This document shows, piece after piece, positions 9,501 through 19,842 of a stretch of DNA of 64,000 nucleotides. Origin of the DNA: Theocolax elegans (taxonomy: Eukaryota; Arthropoda; Insecta; Hymenoptera; Cerocephalidae). The first letter of the stretch is position 1; each line of letters begins with the position of its first letter. The position numbers and the translations under genes are program-made. The DNA is taken from the NCBI GenBank assembly GCA_026168455.1, contig CM047430.1:5293448-5357447 (forward strand), in the 5' to 3' direction. The notes beneath the pieces are model-generated. The model searched no databases. It was not told the DNA's origin and saw nothing but the letters and a program-made list of their open reading frames with translations.

Positions 9501-12097
9501 GAAGAGCAACTGCACCATTGCAGATTATTCATTCAGATTTGATGGGTCCAATCTCTCCAGCTTCGCATCCGAAAGGTTACAGATTTATTTCTACATTCAC
9601 TGATGACTTTTCGAGACTCACGATGTGTTACCCGATGAAATCTAAAGACGAAACTGGTTTTTATCTCGAAATGTTTGTAAGAAGTGCACGTAATCTTTTG
9701 GGTTATAATGCAAAAATGTGTTATTTATGTACTGATCAGGGTACAGAGTATACAGGAGGTTATACTGTAGAGGTTTTGAAGAAATTAGGAGCAGAGCTAC
9801 AGTTGGCCTGTCCAGACACACCTGAACATAATGGTGTTTCTGAGCGTCTAAATCAAACCTTACAAAAGAAGATCAGAGCATATATGTATGATTCAAGATT
9901 ACCTGAAAGTATGTGGGATTTAGCCTTGACTACTGCGGTCTATGCTTATAATCGTACACCACATAAATCAAATAATATGATTACTCCATTGGAAAAATTT
10001 GCTCCTCATCACAGCTTCGACATAAATCAAATTAAACGATTTGGATGTGTTGCATATATAAAGGTCCAAAGGAAAATTGGTTCAAAATTCAGATGTGAAG
10101 GAAGACGAGTTATTTTTGTAGGTTACACTCCTACAGGTTACCAATTTCTAAAGCCAGATGAAGGAAAATATTACGAAAGCAGAAATGCCCGATTTAATGA
10201 AAAATTGGTCTACGGAGACAAATATGAAAAGGATGAGATTAAAGATTTTCCACCGGTACAAGATAAGATTAACAAAGATAAATGGTTCATTGAATTCAAA
10301 ACAAACGAAAATAAATCAGAAGAATATTTAAAACCGGAGGGAGAATGCAAAAGGAAAAGAGGTAGACCCAGAAAAATTACTAATATTAATGAAGCGAAAA
10401 ACGACATAATAAATGAACAAACAAGTGAATCTGATGATTTTAAAGATATAATCTTAAATAATGATGAGGCATATCATACTTTACTCGCTAAAGTGAATGC
10501 AGATCCAATTAACTATAGAGATGCGATGAAAAGTGAAGAAAGAATTCTTTGGCAACAAGCAGTTAATGAAGAACTAAAATCAATGCATAAAAATGAAGTG
10601 TGGAAAATTATAGATCGACCAATAATGACAAGCGATGGTAAAAGACCTAACATTATAGATTCGAGATGGGTATTTAAAAGAAAAGTGGAATCGAACGGTG
10701 ATTGTAGATATAAAGCCAGATTGGTTATCCGTGGATTTAAGGACAAAAACTTTTATGAGTTAAAAGAAACTTATGCTCCTGTGTCAAGATTGCCTCTAGT
10801 GCGGTCAGTTATAGCTATTATAAATAAACATGATTTAGATGTGTGTCAACTAGATGTGAAGACAGCATTTTTAAATGGAATTATAGATGAGGAAATCTAC
10901 ATGGAGATACCTGAAGGCACTTGTCATACTGATGATGAGAGAAGAGATAAAGTATGCAAAATTGAACGTGCTTTGTATGGATTGCGAATTAGTCCCAAGA
11001 GATGGAACGATAAATTCACTGAAGTGGCACTTAGTCTTAATTTAAGGAATTCCGATTTGGAACCATGTATGTTTATTTGGCGAAATAAAAATAAAATTTT
11101 AATTTTGCTTTTGTATGTGGATGACATACTTCTTGCAAGTAATGATAATAATAAAATGAATGAAGTAAAAATCAGACTTAGTGAAGAATTTGAAATGAAC
11201 ATTATGGGTGAACCTAAAGAATTTCTTGGCATTTTAATTAAACGAGATAGGAAAAATAAAATTATAGAGTTAAACCAAGGAAAATATGTGGAGAAAATCT
11301 TGAAAAGATTTAATTTTGATGAGTCACATGCACAAAGAACACCTATGATCACAACACAAGTAGCTAACAGAAACAGAAAGATGCGAGAGAATGATGGAGA
11401 CAATGTATATACTTATAAATTTGTAAACAGTGAGACTACGAAATATAGAGAAGCTGTAGGTAGCTTGTTATATTTGGCTGGAGCTACTCGACCAGATATT
11501 TCATATGCTGTAAACGTGTTAAGCAGGCATCAAATCAACCCTACTGAAGATGATTGGAAAATGGTAAAGAGGGTTTTTAGATATTTGAAAGGCACAATTA
11601 ATTTAAGCTTACGATACTTAGGTGAAAAGAATAATATGGAAGCTTATTCAGATGCGAGTTTTGCTGATTGCAAGAATTCTCTAACGACGTGCGGATATGT
11701 AATTAAACTGTACGGAGACTCGATAAATTGGCGTACACATAAACAGTCATACGTGTCATTATCTACTTGTCAAGCAGAATATGTTGCGATGAGCGAGACG
11801 AGTCAAGAAATGATTTCTATGAGAAATTCATTGACTTTAATACTAACAGAATCTTTTTGGCCAATGACGCTTTGGTGTGATAATAAAGCTGCTGCTGCAA
11901 GTGCTGAGACTAATGGCGGTAATAAGTTGAGGCATATGACTGAAGTTAAAGAGCATTATGTCAAAGAATGCGTTAAGAGAAAGTGGATTGTAATAGAGTG
12001 GATCAAATCCAAAGATCAAATAGCTGACATTTTTACAAAACCTTTACCGGTTGACACACATAAACATTTATTGGATGAGATTATGAACATTAAATAG
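6512..12097 (+). CDS. Copia gag-pol polyprotein
   Basis: One intact 1861-residue frame. The N-terminal third is gag-like: acidic and coiled-coil rich (about 120-280), then two CCHC zinc knuckles (C499-C512 and C521-C534) and a basic Asn-rich linker. The protease has DSGA at 673-676. The GAG-pre-integrase region starts with WHVRFGH (942) and its CxxC. The integrase triad is D1009, D1075 and E1111, with exactly 35 residues between the last two. Reverse transcriptase carries YVDD at 1535-1538. RNase H begins near YSDAS (D1714) with TCQAEY and LWCDN after it. All catalytic residues that I can check are present. Two zinc knuckles are more than the single one of Drosophila copia. The ATG at 6512 is the first in frame, but predicted upstream exons may extend the protein by 62 codons. 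Confidence 0.95.
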   Translation: MFLDEEWQCVVDWMKDKSTDQCSYYTPTLPGSDSTTKIDANGNNEIENDKENNEEVNEEKDVAGNKEEGGEMFKNVDVLRRDNTIDKPKVTENVKVHFKQEYISSLLNLKNDNSINKVENSDADKNLDIDRKITAITEAIQKLTSVCNETMSQLGTAVNSFQNSIEHIKNIYTKINYAMDELQDERKEHKEFLDNLQSDLKRQRSEWSERWEQLDQIVNESTRSQDEDEESQVHSDSPISNLRKDMQIIKEQVEKLKFTKTNKSNEQNICNIEDVKETLKFEIVNKNSGIRRDYKLNNSLKFEHFYDYLSSELRTCGLLYVIDESVEKSNLDEKTKIENKYKVRDILINHLDQNYHSRVLHLQDPIEILDKLKEIKQCEINLTSHSVRKQLYTMQYIIGKTTAGEFCESFEEVIRNYENSPAAIPLTENEKRDAFYNAVMVSVPQVQTIEYVSNNVHNKGVSYEQLKLIVIQDEATRKQLDGNKTDVRAANLTQETRRCYECHDFGHIGANCPNKGKGLKCYRCDKFGHKAPDCTNSGNYRRDSNQRGNNRYFRNNNYSRGSNSHNSKNLKRKNNDENSNYGKIKRMRNNYNNKKSNNYKNFKRGKNNGNERGNGDKSNNNAKQQGNSHSSNKNNDKGKQNFDTNVFTANAEFLTNDKSDANGGQFVTKFLADSGATEHLTKSKIIFKSFDENDEGIIKCANNDTKADLKTKGVGNVQIRLENGKLFNIDKVVYADAITENLLSLRKFAEMGLGIYLDDEKIDIFDPTSNELFITGVYKRPYWVIELETNKCDETNDNSSVLINKRIFANLIEKSTDVKKHFTRSVVAKEKLLENSKINNEVSEIDETKIPKTNEMQISNESVKIENFGGRDEKNLNLNSKTVIGVIEKKENMYEQSNFDTTIWDRQFHDIDELPITEIPDKKSPFVSTYKKFLDNNKALLWHVRFGHASVAYLKALQRKFPENKQLNDAIFDESLLDCDVCQISKFNKLSFKSTRRRATAPLQIIHSDLMGPISPASHPKGYRFISTFTDDFSRLTMCYPMKSKDETGFYLEMFVRSARNLLGYNAKMCYLCTDQGTEYTGGYTVEVLKKLGAELQLACPDTPEHNGVSERLNQTLQKKIRAYMYDSRLPESMWDLALTTAVYAYNRTPHKSNNMITPLEKFAPHHSFDINQIKRFGCVAYIKVQRKIGSKFRCEGRRVIFVGYTPTGYQFLKPDEGKYYESRNARFNEKLVYGDKYEKDEIKDFPPVQDKINKDKWFIEFKTNENKSEEYLKPEGECKRKRGRPRKITNINEAKNDIINEQTSESDDFKDIILNNDEAYHTLLAKVNADPINYRDAMKSEERILWQQAVNEELKSMHKNEVWKIIDRPIMTSDGKRPNIIDSRWVFKRKVESNGDCRYKARLVIRGFKDKNFYELKETYAPVSRLPLVRSVIAIINKHDLDVCQLDVKTAFLNGIIDEEIYMEIPEGTCHTDDERRDKVCKIERALYGLRISPKRWNDKFTEVALSLNLRNSDLEPCMFIWRNKNKILILLLYVDDILLASNDNNKMNEVKIRLSEEFEMNIMGEPKEFLGILIKRDRKNKIIELNQGKYVEKILKRFNFDESHAQRTPMITTQVANRNRKMRENDGDNVYTYKFVNSETTKYREAVGSLLYLAGATRPDISYAVNVLSRHQINPTEDDWKMVKRVFRYLKGTINLSLRYLGEKNNMEAYSDASFADCKNSLTTCGYVIKLYGDSINWRTHKQSYVSLSTCQAEYVAMSETSQEMISMRNSLTLILTESFWPMTLWCDNKAAAASAETNGGNKLRHMTEVKEHYVKECVKRKWIVIEWIKSKDQIADIFTKPLPVDTHKHLLDEIMNIK

Positions 12098-12212
12098 ATG
12101 TGATTATGAATAATGTAATTATAATTAATTTATTAATTGTTGTTGCTCTCTTTGTTATAGGTACTAAATGAAGATGTGATCGATCAATGACGAGAGAAAT
12201 CGACCAGTGGCC

Positions 12213-12221
12213 GGGAGGGAG
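12213..12221 (+). promoter_or_regulatory. Copia polypurine tract
   Basis: GGGAGGGAG lies immediately before the TGTTAG of the 3' LTR, the position used to prime plus-strand DNA synthesis. It lies 115 bp downstream of the gag-pol stop. Confidence 0.85.
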
Positions 12222-12480
12222 TGTTAGAATATACGTCCACTTCGACTTCTCTCCTTCACTACCGCACCCTGTGCTACAGTAGCATAACTAACCGAGCTAC
12301 TCCTTTTCGGCTCGGCTCTCAGTCTTCACTTCGTCGATAACTGTCGTGACGAACGGTTCGCTGCTTGTTCGTTCTTTTGATTAGAAGAGAGATAGACGAG
12401 TTACTTGTATTACAGATACAACGTATATAAATAAATATCTTTTATTGAACTCTGTTCTGGTTATTTATAAAACTCCAACA
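12222..12480 (+). repeat. Copia 3' LTR
   Basis: 259 bp with no difference from the 5' LTR that I can find. It supplies the polyadenylation signal and is followed by the ATAAC target duplication at 12481-12485. Confidence 0.95.
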
Positions 12481-12485
12481 ATAAC

Positions 12486-13928
12486 AAATAAAATTATTTT
12501 TATGTTTCTCGTCTCGATTACTTAGTAGTAGATACAGGAAGTTGGTTCCTGGTCGAACATAGGAGGCGCCACTAGAAAAAGGTCGCACAAATAGGAAATT
12601 TGGTGGGTTTTCGAACGGAATCGATAGACCGACCAACGTTACTTGGAAATTGGGTAGTTTGGACCAAACCAAGTAACTAGCGCCACCTATAGGAACGAAA
12701 GAACGCGACACAGCGCGGCATAACCTGGTGGCAATTTATCGGTCTAAATAAATTGTTTGTAAGTGTAACTATTTAACTTTTAAAACTAATAGGAATATAG
12801 TTTAAAGAAATTTTTATTTATTTTTTTTATAACAATTTTTGGCCTGTTTTCGCAATTTTACTAGTTTTTGTACATTTATCATTACAATGCGTCGAAAAAC
12901 TTGTCATTTGTACAATAGCAAAAAGGTTTGTGATTGCGTGACAAACAAATTGTGTATTTACATTTTTTAAATTGGCACAACAGATTTTGGGATTTTTGTA
13001 CAAAAACTAATTTTATGGAATTGTAAAAAGTGTCAAAACTTAAACATATTACTGCAGGTCTAAAATAAACCTCGTATTTTATAATAACATGTCAATATTA
13101 CAGGTGACTTTCAAAATTAACACGGTATTATAATTAAAAGAAATTTTTATTCTTTCTAACAATCAATTAATCATAATTTTGTATAAAGCATTATTTACTG
13201 ATGTTTTCATAATTATTTATAACTTTTAAATTAAATAATATTTAAATTATATTGTTTGTACGAATCTTTTAGCACGTGCCTTCTGCATTAGTATTATTAT
13301 TATATGTATCCATGATGGCCTGCTTAGTATAAAAATGTACAAAAACTAGTAAAATAGCGAAAGTAGGCCAAAAATTGTTATAAAAAAATAAAAATAAAAA
13401 TTTCTTTAAACTATATTTCTATTAAGTTTAAAAGTTACCTATAGTATGGATGTTACCTGTGATAACACTCAAAATACAGGACATTTTAGACCTTGCAGTA
13501 ATCCGATAAGTCTTGCGCAAGAATGAAAAAAAAATATTTTCAAACGTTAATAAACGTGTACCAAGGTCAAATATACATTGCAGTAACTACGGTATCATTT
13601 TCTAATTACAAAAACAGAGTTTCACCCAAATTTTGGTAAAAAAAAATTTAGGTAGACCGACGTTGTGAGCATTAGAAAATACCAGAAAACGTGTTTTTTT
13701 GCATTTTAGGTCAAATTTAAATAAGCATAACTTTAAGCCAAATTAACTTTTTATAGTAAACCTGGAACAGAAAGAAAGCTTATACCGATACAAATCCGCG
13801 TTGGATTTTTTTAAAAATATCAAAAACTGTTAATTTGGTAGCATTTAGAATATGTGCAAAATTTGAAAAAACAAGTGTTTATATTTAGCTGTGTCAAAAT
13901 TCTTGTTCACAAATCAATTGTATTCTAT
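12486..13928. other. AT-rich interior of element B with nested inverted repeats
   Basis: No gene is supported here. An imperfect inverted repeat of about 108 bp pairs 12770-12877 with 13333-13438, and a second one pairs roughly 13042-13105 with 13441-13510. This suggests a further palindromic element inside element B. The open frame on the minus strand at 12442-12711 overlaps the LTR end and has no recognisable similarity. Confidence 0.5.
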
Positions 13929-14212
13929 ATAGCTAGATTAAAAGTCTATAGTAATACGAAGACTATGCCCTGGACTGGATCAAAAACTACTTATTTCTCG
14001 AATTTTGGTGCTACTTTGAAAAATGTTAAAAAATGATGAAAAATAGCCTATTTTTGAATGTGTAAAATCGCATACCTACGTCCTTAATTGATTCAGAAGG
14101 CTACAATTTTGGCTCACCTACATTTTTTTATAGGATAGTAACATACTAAATTTTTAGCCCGATTGGTTGACCCCCCCCCTCGGACCGATTTACAAAAAAG
14201 TATTGGAATGAT

Positions 14213-14214
<2 letters not shown>

Positions 14215-14253
<39 letters not shown>
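14215..14253. repeat. (TA)n tract between element B and MITE C
   Basis: An AT dinucleotide run of about 38 bp at the right tip of element B, mirroring the tract at its left tip. Confidence 0.95.
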
Positions 14254-14257
<4 letters not shown>

Positions 14258-14443
14258 AACTTCCCAATAGGGGTTTATGACGCCCAACATGTTAAATTTG
14301 GATCTTCTGTCTGCTTCCCACTACTGGTTGGGGGTGGGCGGATTATGGAGCCCTGGCGTCATAACCCGAAGGTCTCTCTTCCTCGAACTAAAGTACGTAT
14401 CTTCCCTCTCAGTCATGGACGCCATAAACCCCAAATTTAAAAT
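14254..14443 (+). mobile_element. small MITE-like repeat, family C, copy 2
   Basis: It aligns with the reverse complement of 1030-1225 and is likewise enclosed by (TA)n tracts. It contains partial internal palindromy (GGGGTTTATGACGCC near its start and GGACGCCATAAACCCC near its end), so it may be a short terminal-inverted-repeat element. Confidence 0.55.
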
Positions 14444-14464
14444 TATATATATATATATATATAC

Positions 14465-15480
14465 ATGGACTATTTCACGTAAAGTGATATGATGAAAATT
14501 TTCAATCGCACCAAATTTTGAGAACAGGCTGGAAATATCTTCCAGAAAACAGAAATAGTATATTACACACCTTGGGAGGTAAAGCATTGGTCAGTCCGTA
14601 GCACATGTAATTTGACACCCTAGCCGAAAATAACACATTTTACTTTCGGTGCCGGGAGGGAATGCGGTACTTTCGGTCTACGTGTGGTGAAAAAAATTTT
14701 TAGGTGTTAAAAATAATTTGATTAAAAGTTATTCCACCATAAAAAATGAAAATTTTTCAATTTTTTAAAAAATTGCTATTTTTACAGACATTTATCTCAA
14801 AATCTATTGATTTTTTTGAAAAAACTTTACATACAACTTTTGTGCAAAATAATGTTAAGTACTTATCTACCCGGGTTACAATTCTTAATTTCGAAATCTC
14901 GAAGAGATAGGACACTAGGAAATATAAGAAAAATTTGATTATCAAAAAGGCGACCACGCCACATTTGATTTTGATCTAACACCGCTCAAAAGATTACATT
15001 TTTCCAGAGTTAAACTACATGAAAATTAGTCATTTTATGAGGTTTACGAGGCATAACTTTCTCCAGCGATCTTGGCCAATAATTTAACCACCGCCATTCG
15101 AAAACTCTTGAAAAATGTGATCATTTGAGCGGTGTTAGATCAAAGTCAATTGTGGCGTGGTCGCTTCTTTTTGATAATCAATATTTCCGGGGGTCCTATC
15201 TCTTCGAGTTTCAAAATTAAGAATTGTAACGTAGGTAGATTTGTTCTTAAGATTATTTCAAACAAAAGTTATATATAATGTTTTTTCAAAAAAATCAATA
15301 GATTTTGAGATAGATGTCTTTAAAAATAGTAATTTTTTTTAAAAATTGAAAAATTTCGATTTTTCACATTATTTTTAACACCTATATTTTTTTCTATTTC
15401 TTGGAAGATATTTCCAGCCTGTTTTCAATATTTGATGCAATTCAAAATTTCCATCATTTGATTAACGTGAAATAGCTCAT
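14465..15480. mobile_element. foldback element, family D
   Basis: Long imperfect inverted arms, about 14465-15010 and 15105-15480, run from ATGGACTATTTCACGT to its near-complement ACGTGAAATAGCTCAT. They share GGCTGGAAATATCTTCCA near the tips and GGCGACCACGCC/GGCGTGGTCGC near the centre. The left arm carries about 130 extra bases (14560-14690) missing from the right arm. It is non-coding and flanked by (TA)n on both sides. Confidence 0.75.
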
Positions 15481-15500
15481 ATATATATATATATATATAT

Positions 15501-17158
15501 GGGTGATTCTCTGTGACATCGAAGATGAGAAAAATAAATATTGCTATAACTGTGGAAATATGTTTTAGAGCTATCCAGTAGTTCTCCTGAATTTTTTCAG
15601 ATTTTTTCTGGGCCATTATTTTAAGTTACAGAGAGTCAAAGTTGACATTTTAGCACTTTTTTGCATTATATGCCCGTCTTCATGAATTTTTAGCTCCCAG
15701 GGGATGCATTTTTCACTAAAAACATAAGTATGACTTTTTTTGTAAAATTTTCCGAACTTTTCAGTAAAAATACTTTTAAAGACATAAATGTATGCTATCA
15801 CACTCTTGTAAGCCATTTAAACCTTAAATAGTGAAAATAAGCAATTCTGCTCCGGACTCTGGTAACCTAATACTGTCTAAAAGATGTCTTTTTATAGTCA
15901 GAAACTGCCTAAAAATTTCCAGAGTGGGTCTAAATCATTAAGATCACTAATGGTCAAAATATCCGAGAAAAGTGCCTGAAATATTAATAGAAATGTATAT
16001 TTGTTGCCTTATAACGATGAATCTAGTAGCATGATCATGGCAAAAAAATTTATACACTTACCTTGGAATGGTAGAAAAGTATCTCCACTTGTTTCAGTAT
16101 CCATCTAATCCCCTGTAAGCTGCTAAAAATACAAATATTATTATAAAATTATAAAAAATTATTTTTTAATCATTTATAATGCTGGATGTTTAGTTTTACA
16201 TCCCTTACAAGAATTATAATACTAATCTGAAGGATTACTATAAAAGTATCAACATTATTATTATTATTATTATTCAGCAATACATTGTTTAGATTTCACA
16301 AACTTGTCACTGTCACGTTATCATATTATTCATTATAATTATATATCCGATTTATTTATATATCTTTTGTATTAAATACGTATGTTCAGTTATTGTAATA
16401 ATGATGTTTATATATTTATAGTAATCCTTCAGACTAGTATTATAATTCTTGTAAGGGGTGTAAAACTAAAAAATCAGCATTATAAATGTTTAAAAATTAA
16501 TTTTTTACATTTGTATAATAATATTTGTATTATTAGCAGCTTACAGGGGATTAGATGGATACTGAAATAAGTGAAGATACTTTTCTACCATTCCAAGGTA
16601 AGTGCATAAATTTTTTTGCAATGATCATGCTACTAGATTCATCGTTATAAGGCAACAAATATACATTTCTATTAATATTTCAGGCACTTTTCTCGGATAT
16701 TTTGACCATTAGTGATCTTAATGATTTAGACCCACTCTGGAAATTTTTAGGCAGTTTCTGACTATAAAAAGACATCTTTTAGACAGTATTAGGTTACCAG
16801 AGTCCGGAGCAGAATTGCTTATTTTCACTATTTAAGGTTTAAATGGCTTACAAGAGTGTGATAGCATACATTTATGTCTTTAAAAGTATTTTTACTGAAA
16901 AGTTCGGAAAATTTTACAAAAAAAGTCATACTTATGTTTTTAGTGAAAAATGCATCCCCTGGGAGCTAACAATTCATGAAAACGGGCATATAATGCAAAA
17001 AAGTGCTAAAATGTCAACTTTGACTCTCTGTAACTTAAAATAATGGCCCAGAAAAAATCTGAAAAAATTCAGGAGAACTACTGGATAGCTCTAAAACATA
17101 TTTCCACAGTTATAGCAATATTTATTTTTTTCATCTTCGATGCCACAGAGAACCACCC
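15501..17158. mobile_element. foldback element, family A, copy 2 (complete)
   Basis: 1658 bp run from GGGTGATTCTCTGTGACATC to its near-complement ending in ACCACCC. The arms are about 15501-16262 and 16392-17158, around a 130-bp spacer. (TA)n tracts flank both ends. The arms match each other much better than they match copy 1, as expected for a younger element. The open frames of 60-66 codons seen in the arms occur in both arms only because the arms are reverse complements; they are not genes. Confidence 0.85.
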
Positions 17159-17180
17159 ATATATATATATATATATATAT

Positions 17181-17760
17181 TGTGACGGAAATCGTCACAC
17201 AATCTTTTCGCGGCGAACAAAGCATTTAAACTTATGTTAAATGTAAGTCGTCGGAGCCTTTGGTATGTGAAGGCCAACCGACGACATTTGTTTACGTCGA
17301 TCAATTGTACAATTACGCGCGCAATGGTACGTAGGGATGAGAGCACGAGTGTGTGTGTGTGTTTCCCACTCTCATCCTTTTTTCGAAAATTAGGAGATAC
17401 CTATTTAGTACGTCCTGATCCGCCGCTCGAGGCGGACAAAACTAAACCGGTACCGATCGAGAGAGTGTTTCTTTGGCTAAGGCGCGTGAGGCGTAAATAA
17501 AGCCATCGGTTACCCGGACTATCCTCGTGAGTGAGCCGCGAGTGATTTGGTGTGTGTGCTAAGGACGGGAAGTATTGGTGTGGCACAGGGCCGCCTTCCA
17601 CCACCGCAGCCGACGTCGTCCTCCGATGCCCAGGAGGACAAAAGGGACACGGATCGGCTGGGCCATCCACGGGGCGCACCCCGGTAAGTGTAGTATATAC
17701 TACCGCGCGTTTCCCCTATTACCCCGAGTGTATGTGTGTGTGAGACCTCGGGAGTGTATT
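17181..17760 (+). mobile_element. truncated BEL/Pao-like LTR (tandem copy 1)
   Basis: It begins TGTGACGGAAATCGTCACAC and matches the first 578 bp of the LTR at 18838-19842 almost perfectly. It breaks off into (ATT)n at 17761. Together with the neighbouring right half of foldback A it forms one unit of a tandem duplication (16264-17760 and 17926-19415). Confidence 0.8.
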
Positions 17761-17930
17761 AATAATAATAATATTATTATAATAATTATTATTATAATAA
17801 TTATTATTATAATAATTATTATTATTTTAATTATTATGTTATTATTCATAACGATAATGATAATTATAATGATAATTATAATGATAATTATAATGATAAT
17901 TATAATGATAATTATAATTATTATTATTAT
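17761..17930. repeat. (ATT)n and (ATAATG)n microsatellite at duplication junction
   Basis: ATT and TAATGATAAT units fill the junction. The same composite, including the CATAACGATAATGATAAT block, recurs at 20495-20560, which suggests recombination or misassembly between the two microsatellites. Confidence 0.9.
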
Positions 17931-17936
17931 ATTATT

Positions 17937-18817
17937 CAGCAATACATTGTTTAGATTTCACAAACTTGTCACTGTCACGTTATCATATTATTCATTATAA
18001 TTATATATCCGATTTATTTATATATCTTTTGTATTAAATACGTATGTTCAGTTATTGTAATAATGATGTTTATATATTTATAGTAATCCTTCAGACTAGT
18101 ATTATAATTCTTGTAAGGGGTGTAAAACTAAAAAATCAGCATTATAAATGTTTAAAAATTAATTTTTTACATTTGTATAATAATATTTGTATTATTAGCA
18201 GCTTACAGGGGATTAGATGGATACTGAAATAAGTGAAGATACTTTTCTACCATTCCAAGGTAAGTGCATAAATTTTTTTGCAATGATCATGCTACTAGAT
18301 TCATCGTTATAAGGCAACAAATATACATTTCTATTAATATTTCAGGCACTTTTCTCGGATATTTTGACCATTAGTGATCTTAATGATTTAGACCCACTCT
18401 GGAAATTTTAGGCAGTTTCTGACTATAAAAAGACATCTTTTAGACAGTATTAGGTTACCAGAGTCCGGAGCAGAATTGCTTATTTTCACTATTTAAGGTT
18501 TAAATGGCTTACAAGAGTGTGATAGCATACATTTATGTCTTTAAAAGTATTTTTACTGAAAAGTTCGGAAATTTTACAAAAAAAGTCATACTTATGTTTT
18601 TAGTGAAAAATGCATCCCCTGGGAGCTAACAATTCATGAAAACGGGCATATAATGCAAAAAAGTGCTAAAATGTCAACTTTGACTCTCTGTAACTTAAAA
18701 TAATGGCCCAGAAAAAATCTGAAAAAATTCAGGAGAACTACTGGATAGCTCTAAACATATTTCCACAGTTATAGCAATATTTATTTTTTTCATCTTCGAT
18801 GCCACAGAGAACCACCC
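17937..18817. mobile_element. foldback element, family A, copy 3 (spacer and right arm only)
   Basis: A near-exact copy of 16275-17158, offset by about 1660 bp, lacking the whole left arm. Differences are mostly single-base indels in homopolymers and TA runs. It arose through duplication together with the adjoining LTR, not through independent transposition. Confidence 0.85.
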
Positions 18818-18837
18818 ATATATATATATATATATAT

Positions 18838-19842
18838 TGTGACGGAAATCGTCACACAATCTTTTCGCGGCGAACAAAGCATTTAAACTTATGTTAAATG
18901 TAAGTCGTCGGAGCCTTTGGTATGTGAAGGCCAACCGACGACATTTGTTTACGTCGATCAATTGTACAATTACGCGCGCAATGGTACGTAGGGATGAGAG
19001 CACGAGTGTGTGTGTGTTTCCCACTCTCATCCCTTTTTCGAAAATTAGGAGATACCTATTTAGTACGTCCTGATCCGCCGCTCGAGGCGGACAAAACTAA
19101 ACCGGTACCGATCGAGAGAGTGTTTCTTTGGCTAAGGCGCGTGAGGCGTAAATAAAGCCATCGGTTACCCGGACTATCCTCGTGAGTGAGCCGCGAGTGA
19201 TTTGGTGTGTGTGCTAAGGACGGGAAGTATTGGTGTGGCACAGGGCCGCCTTCCACCACCGCAGCCGACGTCGTCCTCCGATGCCCAGGAGGACAAAAGG
19301 GACACGGATCGGCTGGGCCATCCACGGGGCGCACCCCGGTAAGTGTAGTATATACTACCGCGCGTTTCCCCTATTACCCCGAGTGTATGTGTGTGTGAGA
19401 CCTCGGGAGTGTATTCGGGTACGCCGGTACCCGAATAGCGGAGATCGGGGTAAAGTCAACCGCAGGCGAGGATCTCGATCCGGTTGATTCCCGATACTTC
19501 CGCCCGCGCGAAACAACCTTTGTCGCGGCACACGGCCTGGATGGCCAATTGTTAATTAAACTATTAAAATAAATGCTTTATTCATTTTATTTCAATTGAT
19601 TGTGTTTATTTCATTCTCCCCGCTCCCGCCGACATCCTTTAATTTTTATTTCGTGTCGAGGCAATGATTGCCCGAATCCTCCACACCGATCGTCCCAGCG
19701 AACTCGTGTTCCTGGCGACAGCCCGCAGTTCGCGATAACAAAATAATTAATTGTGTGCACGGTATTGGGCAACGCGGCCCAACGGTTAATTTAATTACGT
19801 AAATTAATTAATTTTACCCGGGCACGCGAATACCACGTCACA
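18838..19842 (+). mobile_element. BEL/Pao-like LTR (complete, 5' copy)
   Basis: About 1005 bp run from TGTGACGGAAATCG to TACCACGTCACA, with TG...CA ends and short terminal inverted repeats (TGTGACG/CGTCACA). TGGTGACCGTGACAGG follows two bases later, a primer-binding-site type common in BEL/Pao elements. The LTR has its own AATAAA-containing AT-rich patch near 19565. No matching 3' LTR or pol gene is present. Open frames around 19207-19487 lie inside the LTR on both strands and are not supported as genes. Confidence 0.65.

Larger units (their letters stand above)
4683..12480 (+). mobile_element. full-length Copia-type LTR retrotransposon
   Basis: The 7798-bp element has two 259-bp LTRs that look identical by eye, a perfect 5-bp target duplication (ATAAC at 4678-4682 and 12481-12485), a primer-binding site directly after the 5' LTR, a purine tract directly before the 3' LTR, and one uninterrupted gag-pol frame with the order protease, integrase, reverse transcriptase, RNase H. 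That order defines Ty1/Copia (Pseudoviridae). Identical LTRs imply a very recent insertion, and it may still be active. Its leader of about 1.6 kb is unusually long for Copia and contains predicted small exons. Confidence 0.95.
3014..14214. mobile_element. 11-kb unit bounded by 287-bp terminal inverted repeats (element B)
   Basis: The segment 3014-3300 is repeated in inverse orientation at 13929-14214 with few differences. The tip GGGTTATTCCAATAC matches GTATTGGAATGATCC at the far end, and both arms end internally at CTAGCTAT. Both tips abut (TA)n tracts. Without the Copia insertion the unit would be about 3.4 kb. Between the arms lie a degenerate LTR (3301-4436), its downstream leader and AT-rich inverted-repeat DNA (12486-13928). 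No transposase is readable, so it is probably a non-autonomous DNA transposon or foldback that received LTR insertions. The unit could instead be two separate insertions of one repeat family in opposite orientation. Confidence 0.6.

Noticed and set aside
15425..17240. Frames of 60-70 codons in foldback A (MAYKSV... and MAQKKS...)
   Set aside because: They occur in both arms as reverse complements, have no similarity to any family that I know, and are interrupted in copy 1.
17575..18000. Frames with long Ile or Asn runs (also 17700-17942 and 20125-20644)
   Set aside because: Pure products of (ATT)n and (ATAATG)n microsatellites; no similarity outside them.
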